Part shown: piece by piece, positions 61,999-64,000 of the stretch
Layout: the number at the start of each line of letters is the position of its first letter
How positions within the stretch are numbered: the stretch's first letter is position 1
Origin: Nocardioides aurantiacus
GTDB lineage: Bacteria > Actinomycetota > Actinomycetes > Propionibacteriales > Nocardioidaceae
Length of the DNA: 64,000 nt
NCBI RefSeq assembly: GCF_003752505.1
Contig: NZ_RKHO01000001.1
Location: 806,001 to 870,000, forward strand
Direction of reading: 5' to 3'
The notes under the pieces: generated by a model
The model's input: the letters and a program-made list of their open reading frames with translations, nothing else
What the model was told of the DNA's origin: nothing
Databases searched by the model: none
Position numbers and translations under genes: made by a program

Positions 61999-64000
61999 GT
62001 GACGTCGTCCCGCCTGCTCGGCCGCCTCGACACCTTCCGCGGCTGGCCGGGGTGGGCCCGTGCGACGACGTACGCCGTCGCGGCGCTCGCGCTGCTCCTG
62101 GTGGTGGTGACGGTGGGCGCGGTCGTCATGGTCAGGCGGCCGCTGCCGGAGACCGAGGGCACCCTGACCGTGCCCGGTCTCGGCGCCGACGTCGAGGTGC
62201 TCCGTGACGCCCGGGGCGTGCCGCAGATCTACGCCGACGACGCCACCGACCTGTTCTACGCCCAGGGCTACGTCCAGGCCCAGGACCGCTTCTACGACAT
62301 GGACGTGCGCCGTCACGTGACCGCCGGGCGGCTGGCCGAGCTGGTCGGTCCGGCGGCGGTCGAGTCCGACCTGACGGTGCGGACGCTGGGGTGGCGCCGC
62401 GTCGCCGAGCGCGAGTTCGACCTGCTCGACCCAGCCACCCGCAGCTACCTGGAGTCCTACAGCGACGGCGTCAACGCGTGGCTGCGCGGCCGCTCGGTGA
62501 CGGCGATGTCGGTGGAGTACACCCTGCTGGCCCTCGGCGGGCTGGACTACAAGCCCGAGCAGTGGACTCCGGTCGACTCCCTGGCCTGGCTCAAGGCGAT
62601 GGCGTGGGACCTGCGCGGCAACATGGCCGACGAGGTGGCCCGCACCCGCCTGGCGGTCGACCGCTCGCCGGAGCAGGTCGACGAGCTCTACCCCCGCTAC
62701 CCCTACGGCCGCCACGCGACGGTGCTGCCCGACGCGACGGCGGCGGCCCCCGCGCCGCGCGCGACGCCGGCGTGGGCGACGCGGTCGTCCGGGGAGCAGC
62801 AGGACCGCGAGGGCGCCGACGCCGTGGCGGCGGTCCGCGACCACCTGGCCTCGGTGCCGGCGCTGCTGGGCACGGGCGACGGGCTGGGCTCCAACGCCTG
62901 GGCGGTCTCGGGCGAGCACACCGTCTCCGGCGAGCCGCTGCTCGCCAACGACCCGCACCTCGGCGTCTCCCAGCCCGCGGTCTGGTACCAGACCGGCCTG
63001 CACTGCCGCTCGCTCGGCGAGGACTGCCCCTTCGACGTCTCGGGCTTCACCTTCGCCGGCTTCCCGGGCGTGATCGTCGGCCACAACCGCGATATCGCCT
63101 GGGGGATGACCAACCTCGACCCCGACGTCACCGACCTGTTCCTGGAGAAGGTCGAGGGCAAGACCTACGAGTACGACGGCCAGCAGCTCCCGCTCGTCGA
63201 GCGGGACGAGGAGATCCGGGTCGAGGGGGAGGGGACCCGCCTGATCACGGTGCGGTCCACCCGCCACGGACCACTGCTCTCCGACGTCTCCCGCGAGCTG
63301 TCGAGCGTGGGCGCCAACGCCGAGGTGGGCCCCGACGCGCCCGAGCGCGGCAACGGCTACGGCGTCGCGCTGGCGTGGACCGCGCTGACGCCGCGTCCCA
63401 CGGCCGACGCGGTCTTCGCCCTGGGCCGGGCGCGTGACTGGGACGACTTCCGCGAGGCGGCACGCGACTTCGCCGTCCCCAGCCAGAACCTCGTGTACGC
63501 CGATCGCGAGGGCAACATCGGCTACCAGGCGCCCGGCGACGTGCCGATCCGCCGGTCGGGCCGCGACGGCCGCTACCCGGCGGCCGGCTGGGACTCCCGC
63601 AACGACTGGACCGGCCGGCTGGTGCCGTTCGAGCAGCTGCCCAGCCGCCTCAACCCGGCCGAGGGCTTCGTGGTCTCGGCCAACCAGGCCGCCACCGGGC
63701 CCGGCTACCCCTTCCTGCTCACCACCGACTGGGACCACGGCTACCGCAGCCAGCGGATCCGCCGGCTGCTGGAGGCCCGGATCGACGCCGGCGCCCAGCT
63801 CGACGTGCGGGCGGTGCAGGACATCCAGACCGACACCCGCAACCCGATGGGTCCGGTGCTGGTGCCCTACCTGTTGCGGCCGCTGATGACCTCGGAGTAC
63901 TACGCCGACGGCCAGCGGCTGCTGCTCGACTGGGACTTCGACCAGGCACCCGACTCTGCGGCGGCGGCGTACTTCGAGGCGGTGTGGCGCAGCCTGCTGC
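61999..64000 (+). CDS. penicillin acylase family protein (3' partial)
   Basis: An Ntn-hydrolase precursor, at least 667 aa and cut by the window end. A basic N-terminus and one membrane helix (about 25-45) suggest export. The alpha chain contains IYADDATDLFYAQGYVQAQD. DGLGSNAWAVSG holds the Ser (about residue 298) that becomes the N-terminal nucleophile after autocleavage; PLLANDPHLGV follows. Substrates may be N-acyl homoserine lactones or beta-lactams, untested. CACAAT lies 7 nt before GTG 61999. Confidence 0.88.
   Translation, partial: MTSSRLLGRLDTFRGWPGWARATTYAVAALALLLVVVTVGAVVMVRRPLPETEGTLTVPGLGADVEVLRDARGVPQIYADDATDLFYAQGYVQAQDRFYDMDVRRHVTAGRLAELVGPAAVESDLTVRTLGWRRVAEREFDLLDPATRSYLESYSDGVNAWLRGRSVTAMSVEYTLLALGGLDYKPEQWTPVDSLAWLKAMAWDLRGNMADEVARTRLAVDRSPEQVDELYPRYPYGRHATVLPDATAAAPAPRATPAWATRSSGEQQDREGADAVAAVRDHLASVPALLGTGDGLGSNAWAVSGEHTVSGEPLLANDPHLGVSQPAVWYQTGLHCRSLGEDCPFDVSGFTFAGFPGVIVGHNRDIAWGMTNLDPDVTDLFLEKVEGKTYEYDGQQLPLVERDEEIRVEGEGTRLITVRSTRHGPLLSDVSRELSSVGANAEVGPDAPERGNGYGVALAWTALTPRPTADAVFALGRARDWDDFREAARDFAVPSQNLVYADREGNIGYQAPGDVPIRRSGRDGRYPAAGWDSRNDWTGRLVPFEQLPSRLNPAEGFVVSANQAATGPGYPFLLTTDWDHGYRSQRIRRLLEARIDAGAQLDVRAVQDIQTDTRNPMGPVLVPYLLRPLMTSEYYADGQRLLLDWDFDQAPDSAAAAYFEAVWRSLL

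Overview
The window is very GC-rich DNA from an actinobacterium, most likely a member of the Nocardioidaceae (Nocardioides-like). The reasons are the GC-dominated third codon positions, frequent GTG starts, an IdeR/DtxR ortholog with an iron box, the actinobacterial families DUF3027, DUF2530 and DUF2277, and many genes whose start codon lies only 6-8 nt after a TANNNT-like -10 box (leaderless transcripts). The taxon is inferred from protein resemblance alone.

Layout. 1-23.9 kb is chromosomal housekeeping: an ECF S component (cut by the window edge), a PQQ-type sugar dehydrogenase lipoprotein, hydrolases, ilvD, MFS pumps, an NCS2 purine permease, a MarR-MFS pair, an APP1-like phosphatase, serC, a GNAT-methyltransferase fusion, an alcohol dehydrogenase, and divergent citA and pdxH. 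23.9-28.3 kb is a TetR-controlled operon for a heterodimeric ABC exporter. 28.7-32.6 kb holds a tiny 12-codon transcription unit, a MarR gene, ideR, a sirtuin and a saccharopine-dehydrogenase-like reductase. 32.6-36.0 kb is the iron-uptake operon efeUOB under an IdeR-type box. 36.1-39.0 kb is lutABC (lactate oxidation).

39.12-57.65 kb is an 18.5-kb genomic island next to a tRNA-Arg(CCT) gene. An 11-bp direct repeat lies at its two ends (the 5' end of the tRNA and its copy), with inverted 12-mers just inside. From left to right it carries a transposase-like gene and an integrase-fold gene, small hypothetical genes, and a complete type I restriction-modification operon (hsdM-hsdS-hsdR). The operon continues into a fusion of an HsdM-like methyltransferase domain with an ABC-type ATPase (DUF3696-like). 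Its partner gene is interrupted by an IS3-family element. A short ORF and a frameshifted ApeA-like remnant follow. A two-gene CBASS locus (CD-NTase plus Cap15-like membrane effector) on the opposite strand completes the island. This is a defence island, and the fusion ATPase with its partner is the best candidate for an undescribed defence module.

57.9-64 kb returns to chromosome: an LCP cell-wall ligase, an epimerase, mscL, a SAF-domain protein, an FmdB-type zinc ribbon protein and a penicillin acylase family protein cut by the window end.

Two patterns recur. Convergent gene pairs share a CTAG that supplies a TAG stop to both strands. Several intergenic spacers hold long palindromes sharing GGCAGTTTC. 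Functions are assigned from recognised motifs; no database search was possible.
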